This document shows positions 8,599 to 16,727 of a stretch of 64,000 nucleotides of DNA, one piece after another; position 1 is the stretch's first letter, and every line of letters starts with the position of its first letter. This DNA comes from Acidobacteriota bacterium. GTDB lineage: Bacteria; Acidobacteriota; Holophagae; Acanthopleuribacterales; Acanthopleuribacteraceae. Under the pieces are notes generated by a model. That model searched no databases. It was given only the letters and a program-made list of their open reading frames with translations, and was not told the origin of the DNA. A program made the translations under genes and the position numbers. The stretch covers positions 140,001-204,000 of the forward strand of contig JACJWC010000010.1 in NCBI GenBank assembly GCA_020637335.1. The letters are read 5' to 3'.

Positions 8599-9225
8599 TT
8601 AATTCGATGCATCGGGACCAGACGCAGCCTCACCCTGCATATCTGCCCTCATATCCAGGCCATTAAAAGCGGCCATGGCGTTTTGCACATTCTCAAGAAG
8701 CAACATTCTCGCCGCTTTCGCGGCATTTTCCAAGACTTTTTCAACGATTTCGCGTTCTGCTGGGGCAAATGGCGCCAAAACATAGTCATGCAGCGCCACC
8801 CCATCGGGGGGTGCCCCGACCCCGATGCGCAAGCGCGGTATCTGCGTATGGCCAGCGCATGCAAGGATGTGCCGTAACCCATTATGACCGCCGTGAGAAC
8901 CTTCTTGGCGAAGACGCATTTTGCCAATCGGCAGAGAAACATCGTCATACACCACCAAGAGGTGTTCAGCCGCGATGGGGGTATCTTGCAAAAAAGTCAT
9001 GACCGCGTTTCCGCTTAAGTTCATATAAGTCAATGGTTTCAACAGCCGACCTTCGCGACCTTCTATTCTGACCGGATAAAGATCGTAAAGCCGATGGTGT
9101 TGAATCGGACCAAAAGAAAAGGTTTCGAACAGGTGATCGACCCATTCGAAACCCACGTTATGTCGCGTTCCCTGATAGATTTGGCCCGGGTTACCCAGGC
9201 CAATCCACAAAAATTCAGTTGCCAA
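8599..9225 (-). CDS. pth: Peptidyl-tRNA hydrolase
   Basis: Cytosolic esterase that frees tRNA from peptidyl-tRNA dropped from ribosomes. The family residues are present: Asn12 in GLGNPG, catalytic His22 in TRHNVGF, the YMNLSG asparagine, the aspartate in YDDVSLPIGK, and SHGGHNGL. At 208 aa it is slightly longer than E. coli Pth because of a variable tail. The start is a TTG at 9225, 12 nt after the rplY stop, with only a weak ribosome site. The rplY-pth order is widely conserved. Confidence 0.95.
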   Translation of the reverse strand: MATEFLWIGLGNPGQIYQGTRHNVGFEWVDHLFETFSFGPIQHHRLYDLYPVRIEGREGRLLKPLTYMNLSGNAVMTFLQDTPIAAEHLLVVYDDVSLPIGKMRLRQEGSHGGHNGLRHILACAGHTQIPRLRIGVGAPPDGVALHDYVLAPFAPAEREIVEKVLENAAKAARMLLLENVQNAMAAFNGLDMRADMQGEAASGPDASN

Positions 9226-9237
9226 AGGCCACCAGAA

Positions 9238-9831
9238 TTAGGCTTCTTCCTCTTCGGTTTTAGCCACTTCAGTTTCGGGCAAGTGCACAACGGCAATAGT
9301 GCGGTTGAGACCCAGGATCAGTTTAACGCCTTCAGGTGCCTGAACGTCTTTCACGCGGAACGCTTCATCCAGGGCCAAATTGGTGACATCCAGGTTAAAG
9401 GCTGCCGGAACATCGGCAGGCAGCGCTTCGACTTCGAGTTCATGGCGAACGATGGTCAGGATGCCGCCCAGCTTCACGCCTTGCGGCGTGCCTTGGATAT
9501 GAACGGGAACGATTGCGCGTACTTTTTTGTCCATATCCAGGCGGATGAAGTCGATGTGCGTCAAGCGATCGGTTACCGGATGACGGTCCAGGTCCTTGAT
9601 CATGACGTGGCGGGTGCGATCGGCGGCTTCATCCTTCAACAGAATGACGGAATTCAGCCCTTTTTCCGATTGCAGAATTTTGCCAACCGCTTTGGGGGAA
9701 ACTTCCACCGGCACGGAGTCCATACCCAATCCGTAAACAACGGCCGGAATCAGACCTGCACGACGCAGGCGCCCGGAATCTTCTTTACCCGTCGTTTTAC
9801 GGGTTTTCACTGTAATTTCTTGAATGCCCAT
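9238..9831 (-). CDS. rplY: 50S ribosomal protein bL25, CTC form
   Basis: 5S-rRNA-binding ribosomal protein L25 of 197 aa, in the long CTC form with an N-terminal L25 domain (MGIQEITVKTRKTTGKEDSG, then RLRRAGLIPAVVYG) and a C-terminal TL5-like beta domain. The acidic tail ends in EEEEA. The ATG at 9831 is preceded by AGGAGG 6 nt away, which rules out the longer frame starting at 9933 inside prs. It lies between prs and pth, as in many bacteria. Confidence 0.95.
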   Translation of the reverse strand: MGIQEITVKTRKTTGKEDSGRLRRAGLIPAVVYGLGMDSVPVEVSPKAVGKILQSEKGLNSVILLKDEAADRTRHVMIKDLDRHPVTDRLTHIDFIRLDMDKKVRAIVPVHIQGTPQGVKLGGILTIVRHELEVEALPADVPAAFNLDVTNLALDEAFRVKDVQAPEGVKLILGLNRTIAVVHLPETEVAKTEEEEA

Positions 9832-9862
9832 GGATGGCCTCCTAAAAGTAATCCGTTTCGCT

Positions 9863-10813
9863 CTAAATAAATAAGGAGCTGATAGACGATTCGAAGTGAA
9901 TGCGTTTAATGGCTTCCGCCAGCATTTCCGCAACGCTAACCACTTCGAGTTTCTTTGATTGTTTGTGTTCCGGCCGCAGAGGAATGGAATCGGTCACCAC
10001 AACTTTGTCGATGTGGGAATTTTCGATGCGTTCCATGGCGGGATCCGAAAGAACAGGGTGCACGCAAGCGGCAAAAATGCGATTGGCCCCTTCTTGTTTC
10101 AGTGCTTCGGCAGTTTGGGTCATGGTTCCTGCAGTATCCAAAATGTCGTCGATGATAAAGCAGTCGCGACCTTCAACCTTGCCGATAATGTTCATGACTT
10201 TACTGACATTGGCCCGCTCACGGCGTTTATCTACGATGGCCAACGAGTTGTTATTCAATTTTTTGGCAACGGCCCGTGCGCGTTCCACCCCGCCGGCATC
10301 CGGCGCCACAATGACAGAATCCGCGGCAATTTCACGGATGCGGTCCAACAGAACCCATGCCGCGTACAGGTGGTCTACGGGGATATCAAAAAATCCTTGA
10401 ATTTGGTTGGCGTGAAGGTCCATGGTCAGAACCCGATCTGCACCGGCGGCATGCAAAAGATCCGCAACCAATTTGGCTGAAATGGGAACACGCGGACCGT
10501 GTTTGCGGTCCTGGCGGGCATAGCCGAAGTAAGGAATCACGGCAGTCAAGCGCGCCACGCTGGCGCGTTTAAAAGCATCCAGCATGACCAGCAATTCCAT
10601 TAAATTATCATTGACGGGATAGCAGGTACTTTGCATAACAAACGCATCTGTTCCGCGCACATTTTCCAGGATCTGACAGCTGACCTCGCCGTCCTTGAAA
10701 CGGCTGACTTCCATTCGGCCGAGCGGTTGCCCTAGAGCCTCACAAATGCCATTGGCGAGGACCGGGTTGGAACTCCCTGTAAATACCTTCAGTGCTTTGC
10801 CGCCCGATTCCAT
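9863..10813 (-). CDS. prs: Ribose-phosphate pyrophosphokinase
   Basis: Makes PRPP from ribose 5-phosphate and ATP for nucleotide, histidine and tryptophan synthesis. At 316 aa it is full length. Visible motifs are the ATP-binding FGYARQDRKHGPR region, the catalytic flexible loop VDKRRERANV and the PRPP-binding IIDDILDTAGTM. The ATG at 10813 has GAGG 7 nt upstream. An intrinsic terminator lies directly upstream, between tRNA-Gln and prs, leaving very little room for a separate promoter. Confidence 0.97.
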   Translation of the reverse strand: MESGGKALKVFTGSSNPVLANGICEALGQPLGRMEVSRFKDGEVSCQILENVRGTDAFVMQSTCYPVNDNLMELLVMLDAFKRASVARLTAVIPYFGYARQDRKHGPRVPISAKLVADLLHAAGADRVLTMDLHANQIQGFFDIPVDHLYAAWVLLDRIREIAADSVIVAPDAGGVERARAVAKKLNNNSLAIVDKRRERANVSKVMNIIGKVEGRDCFIIDDILDTAGTMTQTAEALKQEGANRIFAACVHPVLSDPAMERIENSHIDKVVVTDSIPLRPEHKQSKKLEVVSVAEMLAEAIKRIHFESSISSLFI

Positions 10814-10841
10814 GGTTTTTCCTCAGCCCGTCGTCCTTCAC

Positions 10842-10866
10842 AAAAACACCACCCGGTGGGGTGGTG
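10842..10866 (-). terminator. Rho-independent terminator after tRNA-Gln
   Basis: On the minus strand CACCACCC-CACC-GGGTGGTG is a perfect 8-bp stem followed by TTTTTG. It begins 7 nt after the encoded CCA of tRNA-Gln and ends about 29 nt before prs. It would separate the tRNA transcript from prs or allow partial readthrough. Confidence 0.75.
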
Positions 10867-10873
10867 GCAAACA

Positions 10874-10948
10874 TGGTTGGGGAGGAAGGATTCGAACCCT
10901 CGAATGGCAGGACCAAAACCTGCTGCCTTACCGCTTGGCGACTCCCCA
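10874..10948 (-). tRNA. tRNA-Gln (anticodon TTG)
   Basis: A 75-nt cloverleaf on the minus strand. The 7-bp acceptor stem is TGGGGAG/CTCCCCA, the anticodon stem-loop is CAGGTTTTGGTCCTG with anticodon TTG, and the T arm contains GGTTCGAATCC. The 3' CCA is encoded. It lies between ispE/the kinase gene and prs, the same place as tRNA-Gln in pseudomonads as I recall that order. Confidence 0.95.
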
Positions 10949-11007
10949 GCACTTTTCAACAAAATGTCTATCAAACACAGTCGATAGCCACAAAAGACAC
11001 GAGGCGT

Positions 11008-11036
11008 ATGATGCCTAAAAGCCCGAAACAAGTCAA
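11008..11036 (-). promoter_or_regulatory. Sigma-70-type promoter of tRNA-Gln
   Basis: On the minus strand, TTGACT (11031-11036) and CATCAT (11008-11013) are separated by 17 nt. The predicted start, near 11001, is about 50 nt upstream of the mature tRNA. The -35 is strong and the -10 matches 4 of 6 positions. Confidence 0.5.
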
Positions 11037-11038
11037 GC

Positions 11039-11065
11039 AAAAATCACGTTTGCTTGAAACGCGAT
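11039..11065 (-). terminator. Rho-independent terminator after the histidine kinase gene
   Basis: On the minus strand ATCGCGTTT-CAAGC-AAACGTGAT forms a 9-bp stem with one G-U pair and is followed by TTTTT. It begins 14 nt after the stop codon of the kinase gene and overlaps the edge of the tRNA-Gln promoter. Confidence 0.75.
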
Positions 11066-11078
11066 TCACAATCAGGCT

Positions 11079-13502
11079 TTAACCGCCCGGGTTCAGCACC
11101 TTTTTTAGTTTATTTTGCAGGGTTTCCAGGTTAAACGGCTTACGTAAAAAACCACTCGCGCCAGTGCCCAACAGTTGTTGCGAGACCGCATCCAAATGGT
11201 AACCCGTGCAAATAATGATTTTCATGTCCGGTCGCGCCGCCTTGAGCAAAGGAAAGGCTTGATAACCATCCATGACCGGCATACCCATGTCCAGCAGGGC
11301 CACGCCAAAGGCGGGCACATTCGATTTTGCGATATCCACAGCTTCCTGGCCATTGCGGGCAATCGTGACATGGTAGCCCAGGTGTTCCAACATGCGCTTG
11401 GAGACAGAGACCACCATCTCGTCATCATCAATCAAAAGAATCCGACACGGACCCACATCTGAGACCACGCTTTTTTCCGGGATCTTGCGCACTGGTTGTG
11501 CCTCAAGCACGGCCGGCAAATAAATCGTAAAGTTACTGCCCTTACCCGCTTCACTGAGCACAAATATCTGACCCTGGTGGTTGCGCACAATGCCGTATAC
11601 AGCCGCCATGCCCAAGCCGCGTCCTCGACTTTTGGTCGAAAAGTACGGTTCAAATATGCGCGATTGGGTTTCGGCACTCATACCGATTCCACTGTCCTGA
11701 ATGGTTAAACACACGTATTGGCCCGGCGGGAAACCCTCATCCGGCCGTGCAAATAAATCATCGACGATCGCATTGCGTGTGGAAATGCGAATGGAGCCCG
11801 TTCCCGATATGGATTCACAGGCGTTGAGGCTGAGATTAACGATGACCTGTTCAATCTGGGTCGGATCCGCCTTGATGGTCCACAAATCATCATCCAAATC
11901 GAATTGCACGGTGATGCGCTGGGGGATGGCCGGCCCCTGCAACTCAATCGCCTTTTTGACAACTTTATTTAACTTGAGCACTTCAGGCGTGTATTTGCCA
12001 CCGCGCGCGAAGGAAAGGAGCTGTTGGGCGAGTTGACCTGCTTTTTCCGCGATCGAAGAGATTTCACCCAGCATCTTGTCCCGCTCGGATTCAGCCAATG
12101 TGGGGTGCTGGCTCAGCAGGGATGCATTACCCAGAACCACAGCCATCAAATTGTTAAAATCGTGCGCGATGCCGCCTGCCAAAGTCGCCGTCGCCTCCAT
12201 GCGTGAAGCTTTTAAGAGGGCATCTTGAGTGCGATTAATCTCAGGGCCCGAAACAACCGAACACGCCAAAAGGATTCGGCTCTGAAACGAGATGGGTGCA
12301 AAGTTGAGTTCCACATCGGAGACCTGGCCATCCGCCAGTTTTTGCACCATGCGCACCCCGCGTTTTGGCCGCAAACTGGTTTTGGTGAAGGCCATTTCCT
12401 GAAAAACGGCTTCGCTGGGAGAGGCCGCAAGTTGGCTGATATTCAGCATTTTCATCTGGGTCCGGGCTGCCCCATAAAACTGGCATGCAGCCGGATTGGC
12501 ATCCACAATCCGACCAGAATCCGGATCCACAATCAGCAAGATGCTCGGACTGGTCTCAAACATCTGCCGGTAAAGCGAGTCACTGCCCAAGGTGGGTTCT
12601 ACTTCCGGGTTGATCGGTGCGCGATTCTCCAAGATCCAAATAATCACATTGGACCAAGTGACCCGGTAACCCGACAACAATTCAACCCGAATTTTGAGTT
12701 CACGGCGATGGGTCGCCTCTGCATACGAACCCACCGATTCCTCAAAGGATTGGTTGCCCTCAGCCAAACGGCGAACCGCCAGACCAAACATACGAAAACT
12801 CAGAGGATTGCTCAGCCGATGGAACGTGTCCAATAAATCTTTTTCCGATTCCGAGTCAAAAAGCGCGGCAGCAGCGCTATTGGCATGCAGAACTTTGATG
12901 CGGGCAACACATTCACGCAAGTGGGCGGGGTTGCCCTGAAAAAATTCCTGAAAATCTTTGACACCCGTATTTTTCCAGGTCTCCAATAGCGCTTTCACCC
13001 CACTGAAATCGGCACAAAACTGAGGAAACGGCGCCAGCGCAAAGATTTCCTCCCACGGGTCGTTGGAATGGGGCGCGGTACTGCTCGCAGTTTGGTGGAT
13101 TTCGAATAGGACAACCATTAAATAATCACTTTGATCCGGGTGTAAACGCGCCTGGGCCCGCACCCGAATGGTTTTCCCTTCCGGATCGAACATGCGAAAT
13201 TCGCTTTCAAGCCCCGGCATAAACGGTAATCCACTGTCGTGTAAATGGCTGATTTTCTTTAGGTCTTCTGGATGAATGACCCGCTGAAAAAAGCCGGGCT
13301 TTTTCCAATCGCTCAAGGCATAACCCAAAATGGTTTCTGCCGAGAGGGTCGTACCCACCACTTGCCCTTCCGGCCATTGCAGGATTAGCCCGTGGCCACG
13401 TGTGGTCTCAAACAAGAATTTTTCCAACGCCGCCCGGACCCCTGCCCCAAGCCCGTTGGCATCCATTCGGGGTGGGTTCTTGTCGGGGGGAGCATTGTGC
13501 AT
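11079..13502 (-). CDS. PAS-domain hybrid sensor histidine kinase with C-terminal receiver
   Basis: A soluble 807-aa hybrid kinase with no membrane segment. In order it has PAS-like sensor domains (about residues 35-140 and 300-420), a HisKA dimerisation helix with phospho-acceptor His447 in GGIAHDFNNL, an HATPase domain with LNACES (N box), DSGIGM and GRGLGM (G boxes), and a receiver domain at about 690-805 with phospho-acceptor Asp in ALLDMGMPVMDG and the conserved KPF lysine. The start at 13502 is chosen because GAGG lies 8 nt upstream; the open frame extends to 13544. It is flanked by its own promoter and terminator. No partner regulator is adjacent, so the target and signal are unknown. 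Confidence 0.92.
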   Translation of the reverse strand: MHNAPPDKNPPRMDANGLGAGVRAALEKFLFETTRGHGLILQWPEGQVVGTTLSAETILGYALSDWKKPGFFQRVIHPEDLKKISHLHDSGLPFMPGLESEFRMFDPEGKTIRVRAQARLHPDQSDYLMVVLFEIHQTASSTAPHSNDPWEEIFALAPFPQFCADFSGVKALLETWKNTGVKDFQEFFQGNPAHLRECVARIKVLHANSAAAALFDSESEKDLLDTFHRLSNPLSFRMFGLAVRRLAEGNQSFEESVGSYAEATHRRELKIRVELLSGYRVTWSNVIIWILENRAPINPEVEPTLGSDSLYRQMFETSPSILLIVDPDSGRIVDANPAACQFYGAARTQMKMLNISQLAASPSEAVFQEMAFTKTSLRPKRGVRMVQKLADGQVSDVELNFAPISFQSRILLACSVVSGPEINRTQDALLKASRMEATATLAGGIAHDFNNLMAVVLGNASLLSQHPTLAESERDKMLGEISSIAEKAGQLAQQLLSFARGGKYTPEVLKLNKVVKKAIELQGPAIPQRITVQFDLDDDLWTIKADPTQIEQVIVNLSLNACESISGTGSIRISTRNAIVDDLFARPDEGFPPGQYVCLTIQDSGIGMSAETQSRIFEPYFSTKSRGRGLGMAAVYGIVRNHQGQIFVLSEAGKGSNFTIYLPAVLEAQPVRKIPEKSVVSDVGPCRILLIDDDEMVVSVSKRMLEHLGYHVTIARNGQEAVDIAKSNVPAFGVALLDMGMPVMDGYQAFPLLKAARPDMKIIICTGYHLDAVSQQLLGTGASGFLRKPFNLETLQNKLKKVLNPGG

Positions 13503-13567
13503 AAGGCAAACCTCTTTCTGGTTTTGCCAGCGATCATGGACCACATCGATCGATGAACATTACCAGC

Positions 13568-13596
13568 TATATAGACCATGGCCTGTCAGAAAGCAA
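13568..13596 (-). promoter_or_regulatory. Possible sigma-70-type promoter of the histidine kinase gene
   Basis: On the minus strand TTGCTT (13591-13596) and TATATA (13568-13573) are separated by exactly 17 nt, about 65 nt upstream of the kinase start in a 165-nt intergenic space. Confidence 0.4.
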
Positions 13597-13667
13597 AACA
13601 TTCTTTGGCAAAAGAAATCATCGGGCAGATGCAAAATCTCTTTAGCCAGTTCTGAATATTGAACTTA

Positions 13668-14477
13668 TTAGACTCCCGGTTCTTTTGATTTAAAAGGCAA
13701 AACTCGAACCTGTTGATCCGCGCAAAAATCAATCACTTCTGCAGGCAGCGACTCTTTCAAAACCAGCACACAGGTACTGCCTGAGCCTGTCATAAAAAAG
13801 TGATCTCCACACATCAGCTTCATCTTATTAAAAAAATAGCCAAAATCTGCATTTACACGAATCGCAGCTTTTACCAAATGATTCTTGCCGAGCTGCGGAT
13901 TGGTATCACCCTTGTAGTCGTCTGGAATAAGGGCCTTAAAAACACTTGCTGTCGGCAACCCAAACGGGGCAAGAAACAGAAAACCCGCTAAGTCGTTATG
14001 GGGCGCAATGGCCAAAACCTCCCCCCGTCCCTGGGCGCGCTGACTTCCGCCTCGCCAAAAAAATGGTAAATCCGACCCAATTTCCAGTAAACGCGACAAC
14101 CACTCCTGTTCATCTACAATGGGTTGAAAATGTGAAATAAGCAGTTTGAGGAACGCGACTGCATTGGCGGACCCACCACCCAAACCACCGCCCATGGGTA
14201 TGTGTTTGTGGATTATTAATCTTCCGTTTACATTGATCCCCGTCACTGCAGTAAACTTCTGGGCCACTTTAAAGCAGAGATTTTCTTGCAGGGGAATATT
14301 GACCGCGCCAAGCACATCAATCTCAAGGCTACCGCTATCGGGTGACCACACCAAACGATCGGCCAAATCAATTTCCTGGAAAAGCGTATCCAAATCGTGG
14401 AAACCATCAGCCCGTTTGCCTTTTACCAGTAAGTAAAGGTTGATCTTGGCCCAGCTTTTTGTTTCAAGGCACAACAT
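13668..14477 (-). CDS. ispE: 4-diphosphocytidyl-2-C-methyl-D-erythritol kinase
   Basis: GHMP-family kinase that phosphorylates CDP-methylerythritol in the non-mevalonate isoprenoid pathway. It begins with SWAKINLYLLVKGKRADGFH, and the ATP loop IPMGGGLGGGSANAVAF is clear; a late MTGSGSTCVLVL motif completes the fold. The ATG at 14477 gives 269 aa and overlaps the upstream gene by 14 nt. The longer frame to 14525 adds residues not expected before the conserved start. It is followed by a long gap, so it ends this small operon. Confidence 0.94.
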   Translation of the reverse strand: MLCLETKSWAKINLYLLVKGKRADGFHDLDTLFQEIDLADRLVWSPDSGSLEIDVLGAVNIPLQENLCFKVAQKFTAVTGINVNGRLIIHKHIPMGGGLGGGSANAVAFLKLLISHFQPIVDEQEWLSRLLEIGSDLPFFWRGGSQRAQGRGEVLAIAPHNDLAGFLFLAPFGLPTASVFKALIPDDYKGDTNPQLGKNHLVKAAIRVNADFGYFFNKMKLMCGDHFFMTGSGSTCVLVLKESLPAEVIDFCADQQVRVLPFKSKEPGV

Positions 14478-14970
14478 ACTGATCCCAATTGCGCAATTCA
14501 GTACCCGCTGGGACCGTTGGGACAAAAATACTGGGCTTGAGCGAAACGGTGGTTACTTTTTCCCGTCTTAAGGTCAATTGGAAGCCACGCTGCGGTTCTC
14601 GCAAAGAGACGCCTTCTGGGTGGGATTCCAAAATGAAGGGCGACAAATCCAGTTGACTACCATCTTCAAGTACGGCAAGCCAATCCGTCGCCAGCAGCGC
14701 GGGTCCATCCTGGAACAGGCGTATGGGCACTTCAGCTTTGCCCTGAAACGCAATGCGGTCTTTGGGAAAATAGAGCACCGTACCCTTCGTGGTGATCCAC
14801 AGGTAAAACAAATTGCCCACCACCGATTGACGGCAAACACAAACCACCTCGCCAGCCTCAGATTTATTGAGGACTAAATCTGCCGAGGCCGACTCTCCGG
14901 GCGTTTGCCACTCCAGGCTGAATTGCGTGCGTTGACCGGAACCGATTACCAGCAGGAAGAGCAGAATCAT
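14464..14970 (-). CDS. Exported protein in the lolB position (possible LolB-like protein)
   Basis: A 168-aa protein with a short hydrophobic start (MILLFLLVIGSGQ) that looks like a signal peptide, followed by a beta-rich body (FSLEWQTPGESASADLVLN, then FYLWITTKGTVLYFPKDRI). It overlaps the TPR gene upstream by 4 nt (ATGA) and ispE downstream by 14 nt. In Gammaproteobacteria the gene just before ispE encodes LolB, which inserts lipoproteins into the outer membrane. This protein has a similar size and a plausible single beta-sheet fold, but I see no lipobox cysteine. The call rests on position and general appearance, not on sequence identity. Confidence 0.5.
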   Translation of the reverse strand: MILLFLLVIGSGQRTQFSLEWQTPGESASADLVLNKSEAGEVVCVCRQSVVGNLFYLWITTKGTVLYFPKDRIAFQGKAEVPIRLFQDGPALLATDWLAVLEDGSQLDLSPFILESHPEGVSLREPQRGFQLTLRREKVTTVSLKPSIFVPTVPAGTELRNWDQYVVP

Positions 14971-16727
14971 AGTGCTGGATCCAATTTGTTCAGCAAATCA
15001 AAAAAGGCATCTTGCAAATGGAACTCATCCTGGATGGTCATACTGCGACTCCAATAACGCATGGCCTCTTCCTGTTCGCCTTTTTGGAACAGAATATCGC
15101 CCAAATGATCCAATCGAACGGCGTCATTGGGCGCAGCCTGCAAAGATCGCCGAATCCATAGTTCGGCTGGCGCCAACTGCCCCTGCAAAAAGTGAGCCCA
15201 GCCCAGCGAATCCATACAGGAATCACATTGTGGATCGAGTCTTAACGCCTGCTCCACAAGGCTTAAGGCTTTTGGCAGATCCTCGCCTGTTTCCGCTAAG
15301 AAATAGCCGTAATTATTGTAAACAGAAGGATTGGAGCTGCCTTTGCGAATCAGGCTCTGATAGAGTTTAAATGCCTTTGAATTTTGACCAGCCAAGGCAA
15401 AAACATCAGCCATTTCCAGAACAACTTCCGGATCCTTGCGCACCTCGCGCGGCAGCTTGCCATACAAATCCAAGGCCAACTCATATTGACGGTAACCCAA
15501 AGACAGCCGCGCCAAAAACAAATGAAAGGCGGCTTTTTCCCCCCAGCGCTGACCGGATAACTGTATAGCATGAATGAAATCGGAGTTGACCTCCCCCTCG
15601 AACCAGGCCTGTTCCAGCTTACGTCCTTGGCCGTACTGATAGGCGCGCCAATGAAAACGCGTCCTTGGATTCTGCTCAAGCATATCAGCATTGGCTGAGA
15701 GCACCGCATAGGCGCCCGGATCGTAGGAAAGCAATGCCGCATCCAAGGCCTGATCGCAGAAGAGCCGGCCCGCTTCTCCCCGGGGAAACTGGGCTAAACC
15801 CGCTATGGCCAAATTCAAGGCTTCAACCGGCTTGTGACGCAGCAATGCTATTCGGGTTTGGGCCAAACCCCACTGCGCCTCTCGTTTTTCGATTGGGATC
15901 CAGGAAAGCGTGGTCTGAGCCAGGGAATACGCACCATAGCGAGAGAAAAACTCAGAACAATCCCATAAAAAATCGGCTCCCGGTTTTTGTTCCAAATAGA
16001 ACTTTTCCAGCTGATTTAGGGCCGCATCCGTTCGCAGCACCAAACATTGAATGCGCGCAATGCTGCCCTGCAATGACAATTGCGTTGAACGCGGAATAAA
16101 AGAAACCTTCTCAGCAAAGGCGACATAGAATTGCAAAGCGCGTCGAAATAAACCCGCATTTTCAAAATTTTGGGCTGCATAAAAGTGAGCCCATTCGAGG
16201 TCCGGCTGGTATTCCAGTGCCTTTTCAAAGTTATTTCCTGCTTTGAGCGGCTCGCGAGTCGCATAAATTTGGCCCAGGTAATAATACGATTCAGCGATAT
16301 CACTAAAAAGATCAGGCCGATTGGGGTCCATGGCATCCAATCCTCTTAACAATAAGGATTCGGCTTCGGGTAAATCGAAGCGTTGACGCCAGCTGGAATC
16401 TTTGACTAAAAGGATGCCCAAGCGCTTGGGGAATCGGAAATCATTTGGATACTGAGCGATGCCCTTTTGGAGCAGGTTAATGACTTCGAGCTCCAACTGT
16501 TCAGACGGATCCGATTTAAGCCGATTGGATTTAATTTCAATTTCCAAATAACGAGCATCCGGATTGTTGGGATCGATCGTTACGGCCTGTTTGATCCATT
16601 CTTCAGCCAAGGAAAGTTGATTTTTTTCCTCGGCCCAGCGCGCCTTCAATAAAAGACCGAGCACCTGGGCTTCCGACGCAGGTGTTTCCTGGGCCATTCC
16701 GCTCAAGAGGAAAGCAAGGATAACCAT
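14967..16727 (-). CDS. Exported TPR-repeat protein
   Basis: A 586-aa helical-repeat protein with a signal peptide (MVILAFLLSGMAQ). Tetratricopeptide units are seen throughout, for example at about residues 22-60, 170-205, 410-440 and 470-560, where PSVYNNYGYFLAETGE and MDSLGWAHFLQGQLAPAE are typical. TPR proteins are scaffolds, and the partner here is unknown. The start overlaps the end of aroB by 25 nt and the stop overlaps the lolB-slot gene by 4 nt. A TPR gene also precedes lolB-ispE in pseudomonads as I recall, so it may belong to the same outer-membrane task. Confidence 0.82.
   Translation of the reverse strand: MVILAFLLSGMAQETPASEAQVLGLLLKARWAEEKNQLSLAEEWIKQAVTIDPNNPDARYLEIEIKSNRLKSDPSEQLELEVINLLQKGIAQYPNDFRFPKRLGILLVKDSSWRQRFDLPEAESLLLRGLDAMDPNRPDLFSDIAESYYYLGQIYATREPLKAGNNFEKALEYQPDLEWAHFYAAQNFENAGLFRRALQFYVAFAEKVSFIPRSTQLSLQGSIARIQCLVLRTDAALNQLEKFYLEQKPGADFLWDCSEFFSRYGAYSLAQTTLSWIPIEKREAQWGLAQTRIALLRHKPVEALNLAIAGLAQFPRGEAGRLFCDQALDAALLSYDPGAYAVLSANADMLEQNPRTRFHWRAYQYGQGRKLEQAWFEGEVNSDFIHAIQLSGQRWGEKAAFHLFLARLSLGYRQYELALDLYGKLPREVRKDPEVVLEMADVFALAGQNSKAFKLYQSLIRKGSSNPSVYNNYGYFLAETGEDLPKALSLVEQALRLDPQCDSCMDSLGWAHFLQGQLAPAELWIRRSLQAAPNDAVRLDHLGDILFQKGEQEEAMRYWSRSMTIQDEFHLQDAFFDLLNKLDPAL

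Noticed and set aside
9094..9870. Plus-strand open frame of 258 codons opposite pth and rplY
   Set aside because: Both strands cannot plausibly be coding here. pth and rplY have full family signatures and ribosome sites; this frame has neither.
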